Assembly: GCF_021646545.1 (NCBI RefSeq)
Contig: NZ_JAKIRP010000005.1
Span: 248,001-312,000 of the forward strand
DNA from: Chitinophaga filiformis
GTDB taxonomy: Bacteria; Bacteroidota; Bacteroidia; Chitinophagales; Chitinophagaceae
DNA: 64,000 bases
Direction of reading: 5' to 3'
Positions 44,326 through 52,245 of the stretch are shown here, in pieces (position 1 is the stretch's first letter; every line of letters starts with the position of its first letter). Both the position numbers and the translations under genes were made by a program. The notes beneath the pieces were generated by a model. It was not told the origin of the DNA. It was given only the letters and a program-made list of their open reading frames with translations, and searched no databases.

Positions 44326-46146
44326 ATGTTACGACGTATCATAACCATATCATTATTAATCTGTTTACCTACACTTACGTTTGCCCAACAACGGTATAGG
44401 GATTCTCTTGAACAAAAACTTTTGCAAGCCAATTTGTCAGGCTACGAGAAAGTGATGGTTCAATGTAAGCTGGCAAGAGCCTATTTTGAAACGGACCTTG
44501 ACAAGGCCATCGCGCTCACAAACAATGCAGCCAATGCTCCCGGAGCAGATGCGAAAGCCTGGCTCTATGCCACCCGGATACACCTGCTTGTACAAAAAAA
44601 GAATAAACCGGCTGCATATGCCGCCCTGGATAGTGCGCTTCTTTATGTAAGCCAGGCGAACGATTCCCTGGCGAAAGGTATGGTCTGGCTGAGGAATGGA
44701 TGGCTGGATATTATTGATAACGAAAATGATCTTGCTGCGTCTAAACTGCTGAAGGCGGTGGATTGCTTTAAGACACCCGCCGGAGCGCCTTATGCAGCGC
44801 TCAGCTATCACTATCTCGCCAGCATTTATAGTTACGGGACAGATACCGCCAGACAGGGAAATTATGCGAGAGAATGTTATGTCCAGGCACTGAAGAGTGG
44901 CGAACCGGATGTATTGAACACCGCTTACTACACCATGGGGCAGTATTTCCATGACTGCTATAAACTAAACAACCGCCAGCCATTGCTTGATTCAGCATTA
45001 TCTTACTATAACAGATCAATTGCGCTTAGCAACCATGAAAGTGGCCGGATAATCATTCGCAGCAATACTGCCGCTGTTGCACTGAATACGGCCAATATCT
45101 ATTTCCAGCATTACCCATCTTCTTTCCGGGACAGTGTATACCGTTATCTGGACATTGCCGAGCAGATTGCTACGGCAACCCGGCTCACCGAAATACTGAT
45201 CAATTGTTATGGCATGCGTAGTGAATATGCCCTCCGGAATAACAGGGTAAACGAGGCAGAACAGCTGCTGTTGACTGCACTCAGCGAAACGGAGGGTTCC
45301 GCGGTTAAAATGCCGCTCACCCGGTCCAGGATATATCGTGCACTGGTAAGAGTGGCAGAACAGAAAGATGACCCGAGACTCGCCTTGTCATACATGAAAA
45401 GTTATGTATCCAGTAATGAAGAAGCGTTTAACCAGGAAAAGATCAACAATGCCCAAAAAATAGATGCACGATACCGCACAGCACAACAGGCACAAAAAAT
45501 TGCCCTGCTGGAGCAGGAAGCCGCTTTCCGGGAAAAACGTAACCTCCTTTATATTGGCCTGGGGGCTGCAGGCATTGCTGCTCTCTCCTTCCTGCTGATC
45601 TCTTATAACTACAAGCTGAAAGCATCTATGCGGAAGCAGGAACTGATAGACAAAGAGAAGGAGGAAGTCATTCTGAAGGTGAAACTGCAGGAAGCAGAAA
45701 CTAATCAGCTGCTGGCAGAACAGGCACTGTTACGCGAGCGGCAGCAGCGGCTTGAGAAGGAACTGCTCGCAGAACAACTGCAGAAGGAGGGGAAAAACCA
45801 GATCATGGAAATACTGGCCGATAAGGATACCAGCAGCAGTGAAGAGATCAAAAAACTGATCAAACGTCAGCAACAACTGGATGAAGAATATGAAGACCAC
45901 AAAACTGACTTTGTGGAGGTCCATTCCAGCTTCTTCGAACAGCTGCAGCAACGCGCCGGCAATTCCCTTACAAGACTGGACATGAAGTACTGCTCCTATA
46001 TACTGATGGGACTATCCAATAAGGAGATCTCAACACGGCTGAATATAGAGCCCAAAAGTATCAGGATGGCCAGATACAGGATCAAACAGAAATTAGGCCT
46101 CGGAAAAGATGATAGCCTCGATAATTTTATAAAAACTTTAGGCTAA
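44326..46146 (+). CDS. TPR-transmembrane-coiled-coil regulator with a C-terminal LuxR-like HTH
   Basis: The 606-residue protein has a signal peptide (LPTLTFAQ), TPR-like helical repeats (about 35-400), one transmembrane helix (about 407-427, LYIGLGAAGIAALSFLLISY), a long Gln/Glu-rich coiled coil (about 430-540) and a C-terminal helix-turn-helix (LDMKYCSYILMGLSNKEISTRLNIEPKSIRMARYRIKQKLGL). The layout puts the sensor TPRs in the periplasm and the DNA-binding domain in the cytoplasm, a one-component membrane regulator known from Bacteroidota. Genes on both sides carry the CTAC element in their promoters. A TATTTTTG box ends only 5 bp before the ATG, so a very short leader is possible. Confidence 0.88.
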   Translation: MLRRIITISLLICLPTLTFAQQRYRDSLEQKLLQANLSGYEKVMVQCKLARAYFETDLDKAIALTNNAANAPGADAKAWLYATRIHLLVQKKNKPAAYAALDSALLYVSQANDSLAKGMVWLRNGWLDIIDNENDLAASKLLKAVDCFKTPAGAPYAALSYHYLASIYSYGTDTARQGNYARECYVQALKSGEPDVLNTAYYTMGQYFHDCYKLNNRQPLLDSALSYYNRSIALSNHESGRIIIRSNTAAVALNTANIYFQHYPSSFRDSVYRYLDIAEQIATATRLTEILINCYGMRSEYALRNNRVNEAEQLLLTALSETEGSAVKMPLTRSRIYRALVRVAEQKDDPRLALSYMKSYVSSNEEAFNQEKINNAQKIDARYRTAQQAQKIALLEQEAAFREKRNLLYIGLGAAGIAALSFLLISYNYKLKASMRKQELIDKEKEEVILKVKLQEAETNQLLAEQALLRERQQRLEKELLAEQLQKEGKNQIMEILADKDTSSSEEIKKLIKRQQQLDEEYEDHKTDFVEVHSSFFEQLQQRAGNSLTRLDMKYCSYILMGLSNKEISTRLNIEPKSIRMARYRIKQKLGLGKDDSLDNFIKTLG

Positions 46147-46174
46147 GGCAGATCAATTATGTAGCCGTCAACAT

Positions 46175-47182
46175 TCAGAACCTGGAGAGATATTCCTCCA
46201 CGTTGAACCGGTTCGGCATATGCGGGCTTTTTTCGAGAAAATCTCTGCACGATTCCAATTCTTCCTTTAGCCATACCTGGTAAGGTTTTATCTCATCGAA
46301 ATAATCGATGTGGAACCACTCCCCTTTTTCATTTACCAGGAAGCTCATATTATCGTGTGCGTTATAGCCCTTACTCCAGTCGTAGGCCAACAACCTATAA
46401 TAAGGGAATCCTGCGTAAGGCCGTTCAACTATTTCAAACTGAAGCCGGGCCTCACGTCCTTCCACAGGACCAGCATAATTTACGAAGGCTGTTTTGCTGA
46501 GTACTTCCTGATGGTTGAAGCTGTCCACCAGCTGTTGCTCAAAGGCGGAATAATGAAAGGGGTAAGGCAGATATTTTCCATCTACATACTGGTCCTTTTC
46601 GGAAGAAGGCTTGTCTGAAAGTGCTACTCTTTCTCCCTGGCTATTGATATAAAATTCATCAGTGGCACCCCTTGACTTTAAAGGCGGATGCTCACTGTCT
46701 GCTGCCCGGTCCCAGTAATAGGAACCTGCACCAGCCTGCGCATAACCATAATTAAACGGCGTAGCCCAGCCCCATTGAGGCCTGATCAGTATTTCGCCGC
46801 GGCGGTTTACAAAGCCAACTTCGCCGTTTGCTACGCAGCGGGAAAGGCCTTCCTGAAAATAGTCGGGGCCGTTATCAAAAAATAAGGGATGGTACAGGAA
46901 TTTACCCTGCCTGTTGAATGCGTCTCCATAGCTTTCAGCTGCTGAAGAATCACTCCTGTTGAAGTCCATCATAAAGATGATCTCACCCTTTATGGCTGAT
47001 GAATCAGTCACACCCATATCCCTGTAGCGGGCAGGTATAATGATTTTACCGGCGCCGGTTTTAACCCCTAAGAGCGAATCAGCGGGATTAATGAAATAGT
47101 ATAAGTGATCTGCAACCTGGGCAGCTACCCGGATGGTACTGAATATAAAGGCCAGGCAGACAAAGAATGATCTCCTACTCAT
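46175..47182 (-). CDS. Secreted WG-repeat protein
   Basis: The 335-residue protein has a signal peptide (VCLAFIFSTIRVAAQ) and WG-type repeats: LLGVKTGAGKIIIPARYRDM, AFNRQGKFLYHPLFF and GEVGFVNRRGEILIRPQWGWATPFNYGYAQ. WG repeats are beta-rich and presumably bind other surface molecules; the function is unknown. It is convergent with the TPR/HTH regulator gene (29-bp gap) and its promoter region carries the second copy of the CTAC element. Confidence 0.82.
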   Translation of the reverse strand: MSRRSFFVCLAFIFSTIRVAAQVADHLYYFINPADSLLGVKTGAGKIIIPARYRDMGVTDSSAIKGEIIFMMDFNRSDSSAAESYGDAFNRQGKFLYHPLFFDNGPDYFQEGLSRCVANGEVGFVNRRGEILIRPQWGWATPFNYGYAQAGAGSYYWDRAADSEHPPLKSRGATDEFYINSQGERVALSDKPSSEKDQYVDGKYLPYPFHYSAFEQQLVDSFNHQEVLSKTAFVNYAGPVEGREARLQFEIVERPYAGFPYYRLLAYDWSKGYNAHDNMSFLVNEKGEWFHIDYFDEIKPYQVWLKEELESCRDFLEKSPHMPNRFNVEEYLSRF

Positions 47183-47207
47183 ATTTGAGATAGTTAATAT
47201 GATGCCA

Positions 47208-47215
47208 CAAAGATA
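47208..47215 (-). promoter_or_regulatory. Candidate -7 box TATCTTTG for the WG-repeat gene
   Basis: TATCTTTG on the minus strand matches TAnnTTTG, 26 bp before the ATG at 47182. There is no TTG at the usual distance upstream. The repeat element starts 42 bp from this box, exactly as for the DUF4870-like gene. Confidence 0.6.
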
Positions 47216-47249
47216 TCTTCTCTGACCGGTTGCAGGTAATTCAGTAGCA

Positions 47250-47296
47250 CTACAATGAGACTACGGATCAAAACGTAGCGTCTATAAAGTGTCTAC
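47250..47296. promoter_or_regulatory. Operator-like element, CTAC/CTAT direct repeats (copy 2)
   Basis: CTAC at 47250 and 47261, CTAT at 47282 and CTAC at 47293 (steps 11, 21, 11). The blocks CTACAATGAGACTAC and GTCTATAAAGTGTCTAC match copy 1 at 44194-44241 with a few changes. The orientation towards its promoter is the same as in copy 1. Confidence 0.75.
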
Positions 47297-47333
47297 AGGC
47301 AGGATTATTCGAACGGGGGGGGCCTATGTCAGT

Positions 47334-47903
47334 TTACAATACCCTTTCTTCGAATGTCTGGTTGCCGGGCAGGTCTTCCGCCATGGCGCGCACCTTGCCT
47401 CCTATGTACTCAGGATTGTCATTCCGGGCAGTATAAATCCATTCTATGCCATTTCTGCCCTGTAATGCGTTCCCCTCTTCAATCAGAGTTCCATCGGCCG
47501 TATAGATGCTTACAACGACCTGGTACACCCTGAAGTCGTCGGTAGCACGAATACTGATCTTTTGACCCGCTTTCCCCGTGTATTCGTTTGCCTTAAGCTC
47601 ATGGATCTCCGGGGCGTTGTAATAGTCTTTTATGGCCAGATTATGCGCATTCTGGCCCGGTTTCGCAACGGCCTTGTAGGCGGCTACCATATCAGGGTCG
47701 TCCTTTACTGCGGCGGCATAATCAGTTGCACTGGTGAACCTGGACTGCACGTCCAGCTGTTTTGGGGAGAATTTGTAGCGTTTTCCTTTTTTAGCCCTCG
47801 CTTTACCCAGGATGGCCTGTCCTGCTCTTTGTGTTACGGTCAGCTGTCTTCCGATAGTACCGGATACCTGGGCTAACAGGAGGTTATTTTTAGCTCTTGC
47901 CAT
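47334..47903 (-). CDS. Conserved Bacteroidota hypothetical protein (MARxKNN family)
   Basis: The 189-residue protein begins MARAKNNLLLAQVSGTIGRQL, a pattern I know from many uncharacterised Bacteroidota proteins that share a basic N-terminal half (GKARAKKGKRYKFSP), the motif AVAKPGQNAHNLAIKDYYNAPEI and a beta-sandwich C-terminal half (TGKAGQKISIRATDDFRVYQVVVSI). No signal peptide. Function is unknown. It is monocistronic, and the region before it carries an 11-bp repeat lattice (48028-48152). Confidence 0.7.
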   Translation of the reverse strand: MARAKNNLLLAQVSGTIGRQLTVTQRAGQAILGKARAKKGKRYKFSPKQLDVQSRFTSATDYAAAVKDDPDMVAAYKAVAKPGQNAHNLAIKDYYNAPEIHELKANEYTGKAGQKISIRATDDFRVYQVVVSIYTADGTLIEEGNALQGRNGIEWIYTARNDNPEYIGGKVRAMAEDLPGNQTFEERVL

Positions 47904-48027
47904 ATAATTGGTTTTCAGGCGTTAACAAGAATAAGATAGTTGATATAGCAATATACCAAACATGGTTGACTTCGGCAAATGTTCGTTTACAATGGTATAC
48001 TTCTTCGCTCATGTTTTTATATCTCCA

Positions 48028-48152
48028 TATCGCTATACCATCATCTGGATATCACTTTAGGCTCATATGTATATCGATTCGATATAGAAATGACGGTGAA
48101 GCGATATGGAAATGCCGGTAAAGTGTTATGTATGTGACGGTATCAGGATATT
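48028..48152. repeat. 11-bp lattice of TAT and CGGT motifs upstream of the MARxKNN gene
   Basis: TAT(C/A/G) starts at 48028, 48050, 48072, 48083, 48105, 48127 and 48149, and CGGT starts at 48094, 48116 and 48138. Every position is in the same phase modulo 11. The clearest part is a 22-bp unit present twice at 48081-48124. The rest of 47904-48297 holds a hairpin at about 48180-48210 and the terminator at 48245. Confidence 0.75.
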
Positions 48153-48244
48153 GAAGAAGTGAGACAAGACACTTATCCAAAGGGGTTTGAAGCGAATTCA
48201 AGCCCTTTTGCCACCTGGTTGCCGGTAGCCTGAAAAAGCAAAAA

Positions 48245-48272
48245 GGGCAGGCTGCATAAGCGCAACCTGCCC
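48245..48272 (-). terminator. Intrinsic terminator of the GH95/ATP-grasp operon
   Basis: On the minus strand GGGCAGG pairs with CCTGCCC and is followed by TTTTTGC, 26 bp after the ATP-grasp stop codon. Confidence 0.8.
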
Positions 48273-48297
48273 CTGAGAAAATGAATGATGTGTATAA

Positions 48298-49200
48298 TCA
48301 ACTGACTATCATCGTTTCTTCCAGTGCTTCCAGATAGTTCTCAAAGCTCCTCTCTTCAAATGCGGTATAAAGCAAAGGCTCTATCAGTTCCAGCTCCATT
48401 AGGGCCAGCTTACCATCTACCAGCACACCGTCCACACGCGTATATAGCGCATCCGCCGCAAAACGGCGTACCAGGGCTGTTGCATCTTTGATCACGGCTG
48501 CATCAGGCTGTACGCCATGGATAGTGGCGCCATATTGCGGCTGTACACGGAAATCGCCTTCCTTTGGCTTTTTCACGATCGCATGACTGAAACGGCCACC
48601 AAAGAAAACGAGCGACCACTCCCCTGCATGGATCTCCTTTAAGAACGGCTGGGCAATAAAGGCTTCCTGCCGCAACAATTCATTCAGGGGATGCTTTTCC
48701 AATTCCGGATCTCCTTTCACCAGGGTGAAGGTATTCTTTGAACCTCCGCTCACACAGGGCTTTACTATGATCTTATCGGTACCCAGACGGGTGAATAAAG
48801 TTGAAAGATGCGTTGTAGTATCCTTTTCGAGGAAGACGGACGGAATGATATAAAATCCTGCCTCTTCGATCTCTTTCAGATAATGTTTATCAGCATTCCA
48901 TAGGACCATCTTCACCGGATTCAATAAGCGCACTTCCAATGCAGATAACTTGTGCAGCCAGGTTTGGAATTCCTCCAGCCTGTTATGATAATCATAAGGC
49001 GATTTCAGGATGACGAGATCGTAGGAAGACCAGTCGGCCTGCGGATCTTTCCAGTCTTTTGCTTCCGCCGTCCAGCCACGGGCGTTAAGACTTTCAAGTA
49101 GTTTCCGGTCTTCATTCCTGGCCATGTCAAACAGGTTGGCAGGATCTTCACATATCAGTGCTATTCTTTTGTTGTCAGGCATAGTAATTTGTTTCTGCAT
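48298..49200 (-). CDS. ATP-grasp protein (RimK/glutathione-synthetase-like)
   Basis: The 300-residue protein has the ATP-grasp fold: a pre-ATP-grasp part (RIALICEDP ... YDLVILKSPYDYHNRLEEF), IIVKPCVSGGSKNTF, an EAFIAQPFLKEIHAGEWSLVFFGG strand pair and the metal site VDGVLVDGKLALMELELIEP. The group includes ligases that join an amino group to a carboxylate, often on peptides or sugar-nucleotide products. The substrate is unknown. It starts 4 bp after the stop of the GH95 gene on the same strand, so the two are translationally coupled although a metabolic link is not obvious. Confidence 0.85.
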   Translation of the reverse strand: MQKQITMPDNKRIALICEDPANLFDMARNEDRKLLESLNARGWTAEAKDWKDPQADWSSYDLVILKSPYDYHNRLEEFQTWLHKLSALEVRLLNPVKMVLWNADKHYLKEIEEAGFYIIPSVFLEKDTTTHLSTLFTRLGTDKIIVKPCVSGGSKNTFTLVKGDPELEKHPLNELLRQEAFIAQPFLKEIHAGEWSLVFFGGRFSHAIVKKPKEGDFRVQPQYGATIHGVQPDAAVIKDATALVRRFAADALYTRVDGVLVDGKLALMELELIEPLLYTAFEERSFENYLEALEETMIVS

Positions 49201-49204
49201 TACA

Positions 49205-51694
49205 TTATTCTACTCCTTGTAAAATATATACGCCACCGGCGCTGGTCTTCAGGGCATATGGATAACCGGTGGATGGATCTTTTGGTTTCATCGGCGCCAG
49301 TTGCGCGTTACCAGTAGCTTTCAGACGATGTTTTGACACGAGATAACAGGTGCCTGCTCTTGTTGCATGCACAGTCACTTTAGTGATCTTTCCTTCTTTC
49401 CAGCTCATATCAATTGTATGACCATCAAATGCCAGTAAGCCTTTTACTTCACCGCTGGCCCAGCTATCAGGAAGAGCAGGCAGCAAATGTATAGCATTTG
49501 ATTGTCCGTTCAGCAACATTTGTGCAATACCGGAAGTTCCACCGAAATTACCATCTATCTGGAAAGGCGGATGCGCACAAAACAGGTTAGCATAAGTACC
49601 ACCGGCATCATGCATGTCTATGGCGCCTTTACCTGTAAGGGTTAACAGCTCGCGCAATAATTTATACGCATGATTGCCATGTTCAAGTCTTGCCCAGGTA
49701 TTGATCTTCCATGCCTTGCTCCAACCGGTGCCACCATCACCTCTGATCTCCAATGTACGTTTGGCTGCATTGGCCAGTTCGGGCGTTGCTGACGGTGAGA
49801 TCTGATCGCCCGGGAAGAGACCATATAAGTGCGAAATATGACGATGCTCCACCTCTGCAGCAGGCCAGTCGTTATACCATTCCTGCAGGCTGCCGTCTTT
49901 GCCGGTCCTGAAAGGATACAGGCGGTCGGCCGCAACCTGTAAAGAATCGCGCAGCGTATTGTCTACCTGCAATACTTCACCGGCTTTGATCACGTTATTG
50001 AACAGTTCACGAATGATGGTCATGTCCATGGTAGTAGCAACAGACACCGCTTCACGGGTACCGTTTTCCAATACAAACACATTCTCCGGAGAAGTAGCGG
50101 GAGCAGTAACAAGATATGCGGAAGCAGGATCTTTTACCAGCCAATCCAGGCTGAAAAGTGCCGCAGATCTCATGATAGGATATGCGGTATCTTTTAAGAA
50201 CTGTACATCGCCTGTATAGCGATAGTGCTGCCAGAGGAACTGACATAACCAGTTACCTCCCATCATCCAGTTCGCCCATTGCGGGTCCCCTTTGCCAATA
50301 TCACCTACCGGATTGGAGATGGCCCAGATATCCGTATTGTGATGTGCTACCCATCCGCGGGCATTATAAAAATTGCGTGCAGTATGCTGGCCAGTTACTG
50401 ATAGTTCTTTCAGCAACTGGTAAAGTGGTTTTTGCATTTCCATCAGGTTACACACCTCTGCCGGCCAGTAGTTCATTTGTGTATTGATGTTGATGGTATA
50501 ATTGGAACTCCACGGTGCGCGTAATTCTTTATTCCAGATGCCCTGCAGATTGGCAGGAGCTGCCTTTGTACGAGAACTGGCGATCAGCAGATAACGGCCA
50601 AACTGGAAGTAAAGGCTTTCCAGTGCGGCATCCTTCCCTCCTGCTGTATAACGCCGCAGTCTTTCATCTGTAGGCAATGCGCTCTGGTCGGCGCCATCCA
50701 GCCGCAAAGAAACTCTGTTGAAGAAGGAATGATAATCCTGCTCATGACGTTTCAACAGATTGTCGTACGACAATGCCGCTGCTTTTTTCAGATATCCCTC
50801 TGCCAGCGCTTTTTCATCCAGGCCTTCACTATCCGGACATTTGTTATAACCGTTGAAGCTTGTGGCAGCTGTCAGTAACAGTGTCACTTCAGTTGCATTC
50901 CTTACGGTAATCCCAGCAGTATCTGTTGTAATACTACCATCGGGACCAACAGCACGCATACGCAGTTCATAGCGCATGCCGTTGCAACTGCCGGGAGCTT
51001 CATATTTAATGGGCTCTTTATTGTAACCTACATAGTTAGGATCTACATGAGAAGGCGCTTTACCTCTCATCGCGATCTCCTTCTTACCCGTTACCATGTT
51101 ACTATATCTCAGCTGACTGGAAGTGGATGCGGTAAAGTTCAGCTGTCCTTTTTTACTCGCCTTCAGCCGTATCACGATCACCTGGTCGGGTGCAGAGATG
51201 AACATTTCACGGGAATACGTAACACCACTGCTGGTGAAACGGGTCACTGCCTTTGCATCTGCAATATTGAGATCGCGGTAATACTGACTTACAGCGGTAT
51301 CTTTCAGTTGCTGCCGGATGCGCACATCTCCCAATGGCAGGAAGGACTGGGAATAAGCTCCCTGCATCTTCCGTAAAAGACTATCCGCTTCATGATACTT
51401 CTCTTTGAACAACGCTTCTCTCACAGCAGGCAGATATTTCGCTGCGCCGGGATTGATGTTGTTGTTGACAGGTCCGCCGGACCATAAAGTAGCTTCATTG
51501 AGTTGAATTAACTCTTCACTGGTACCACCAAATACCATAGCGCCCAGTCTTCCATTACCTAATGGTAAGGCCTGGGACCATTCCACGGCCGGCTCGTTAT
51601 ACCATAATTTTAACTTATTATCCGGTTGCTGTGCCCGTAAGTGCATTGTTCCTGCAGAAAGTAATGACAGCAAAATGAGACCAGTTCTATTCAT
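49205..51694 (-). CDS. GH95 alpha-L-fucosidase/L-galactosidase
   Basis: The 829-residue protein has a signal peptide (1 to about 21) and the GH95 layout: an N-terminal beta-sandwich (LWYNEPAVEWSQALPLGNGRLGAMVFGG, LNEATLWSGGP), a helical barrel with the substrate-activating Asn pair in YTININTQMNYWPAEV, and a C-terminal beta domain (GNFGGTSGIAQMLLNGQSN lies at the active-site side). GH95 enzymes invert and remove alpha-1,2-L-fucose, for example from xyloglucan side chains. A GCAAACGATTGC site lies about 60 bp before the start codon. Together with GH31 and GH74 in this window it supports xyloglucan use. Confidence 0.93.
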   Translation of the reverse strand: MNRTGLILLSLLSAGTMHLRAQQPDNKLKLWYNEPAVEWSQALPLGNGRLGAMVFGGTSEELIQLNEATLWSGGPVNNNINPGAAKYLPAVREALFKEKYHEADSLLRKMQGAYSQSFLPLGDVRIRQQLKDTAVSQYYRDLNIADAKAVTRFTSSGVTYSREMFISAPDQVIVIRLKASKKGQLNFTASTSSQLRYSNMVTGKKEIAMRGKAPSHVDPNYVGYNKEPIKYEAPGSCNGMRYELRMRAVGPDGSITTDTAGITVRNATEVTLLLTAATSFNGYNKCPDSEGLDEKALAEGYLKKAAALSYDNLLKRHEQDYHSFFNRVSLRLDGADQSALPTDERLRRYTAGGKDAALESLYFQFGRYLLIASSRTKAAPANLQGIWNKELRAPWSSNYTININTQMNYWPAEVCNLMEMQKPLYQLLKELSVTGQHTARNFYNARGWVAHHNTDIWAISNPVGDIGKGDPQWANWMMGGNWLCQFLWQHYRYTGDVQFLKDTAYPIMRSAALFSLDWLVKDPASAYLVTAPATSPENVFVLENGTREAVSVATTMDMTIIRELFNNVIKAGEVLQVDNTLRDSLQVAADRLYPFRTGKDGSLQEWYNDWPAAEVEHRHISHLYGLFPGDQISPSATPELANAAKRTLEIRGDGGTGWSKAWKINTWARLEHGNHAYKLLRELLTLTGKGAIDMHDAGGTYANLFCAHPPFQIDGNFGGTSGIAQMLLNGQSNAIHLLPALPDSWASGEVKGLLAFDGHTIDMSWKEGKITKVTVHATRAGTCYLVSKHRLKATGNAQLAPMKPKDPSTGYPYALKTSAGGVYILQGVE

Positions 51695-51753
51695 ACACGT
51701 GAAAAAATAAAATTATTGTCGAATTAACAAGTTCCACTTTTTTAACCCTAAAT

Positions 51754-51765
51754 GCAAACGATTGC
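51754..51765. promoter_or_regulatory. LacI-type operator-like palindrome upstream of GH95
   Basis: GCAAACGATTGC is a 12-bp palindrome apart from the central positions (GCAA-NCGN-TTGC), the form bound by many LacI-family regulators. It lies 60 bp before the GH95 start codon. No LacI gene is in the window. Confidence 0.4.
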
Positions 51766-52007
51766 GAAAAAAAGAGAGCAAACCTTTGGTTATCACTTAT
51801 AGGGGTATTACATTTGTTGTGTCAATCATATATTCCCGGGATCGGATATTAGTTACCTCCAGTTGAAGTGAATGAATGAAATCATCCCGGAAAATAGCTG
51901 ATCAGCCAATATAAGCTCAAACATCCAGCGAAAATTTCATCATAAAGAAATAAAAAAGTATTACTAGTTAGCTTTTATCGTGGGAACAGGTTTTGTGAGG
52001 TAGATGT

Positions 52008-52082
52008 ATGTCCAGTTTTATGTCTAAATCTGGTCAGATGAAGACAGGTGAAATGGGCAAATTCTTTCAACTACGGCCATGA
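52008..52082 (+). CDS. Possible 24-residue leader peptide upstream of the HTCS gene
   Basis: A short ORF reads MSSFMSKSGQMKTGEMGKFF and four more residues, then TGA, and is followed 66 bp later by a strong terminator. It could be a leader peptide or a small secreted signal, or mere chance. The remaining parts of 51695-52245 are AT-rich promoter-type DNA with no other feature seen. Confidence 0.25.
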   Translation: MSSFMSKSGQMKTGEMGKFFQLRP

Positions 52083-52147
52083 TGGACTAACTTGAAAAGT
52101 ATTGAACTCTTTATGGACCTGAGTACCATAACGTGGAATTTTAGCAC

Positions 52148-52179
52148 AAAGGTCGAATTCTTTCGACCTTTCTTTTTTT
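52148..52179 (+). terminator. Intrinsic terminator upstream of the HTCS gene
   Basis: Perfect 10-bp stem AAAGGTCGAA with TTCGACCTTT around TTCT, followed by CTTTTTTT. No annotated gene ends before it on the plus strand, so it must end a short RNA or act as an attenuator 67 bp before the HTCS start. Confidence 0.85.
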
Positions 52180-52245
52180 ATTTACCTTAGAGGGCTATAT
52201 TGTAGAACAGACATTTAAAATTCTATATCCGCGTTAATTACACCA

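Noticed and set aside
47314..47322. Run of eight G as a phase-variable switch
   Set aside because: It lies in non-coding DNA 12 bp after a stop codon and not in a promoter spacer, so no switching role is supported.
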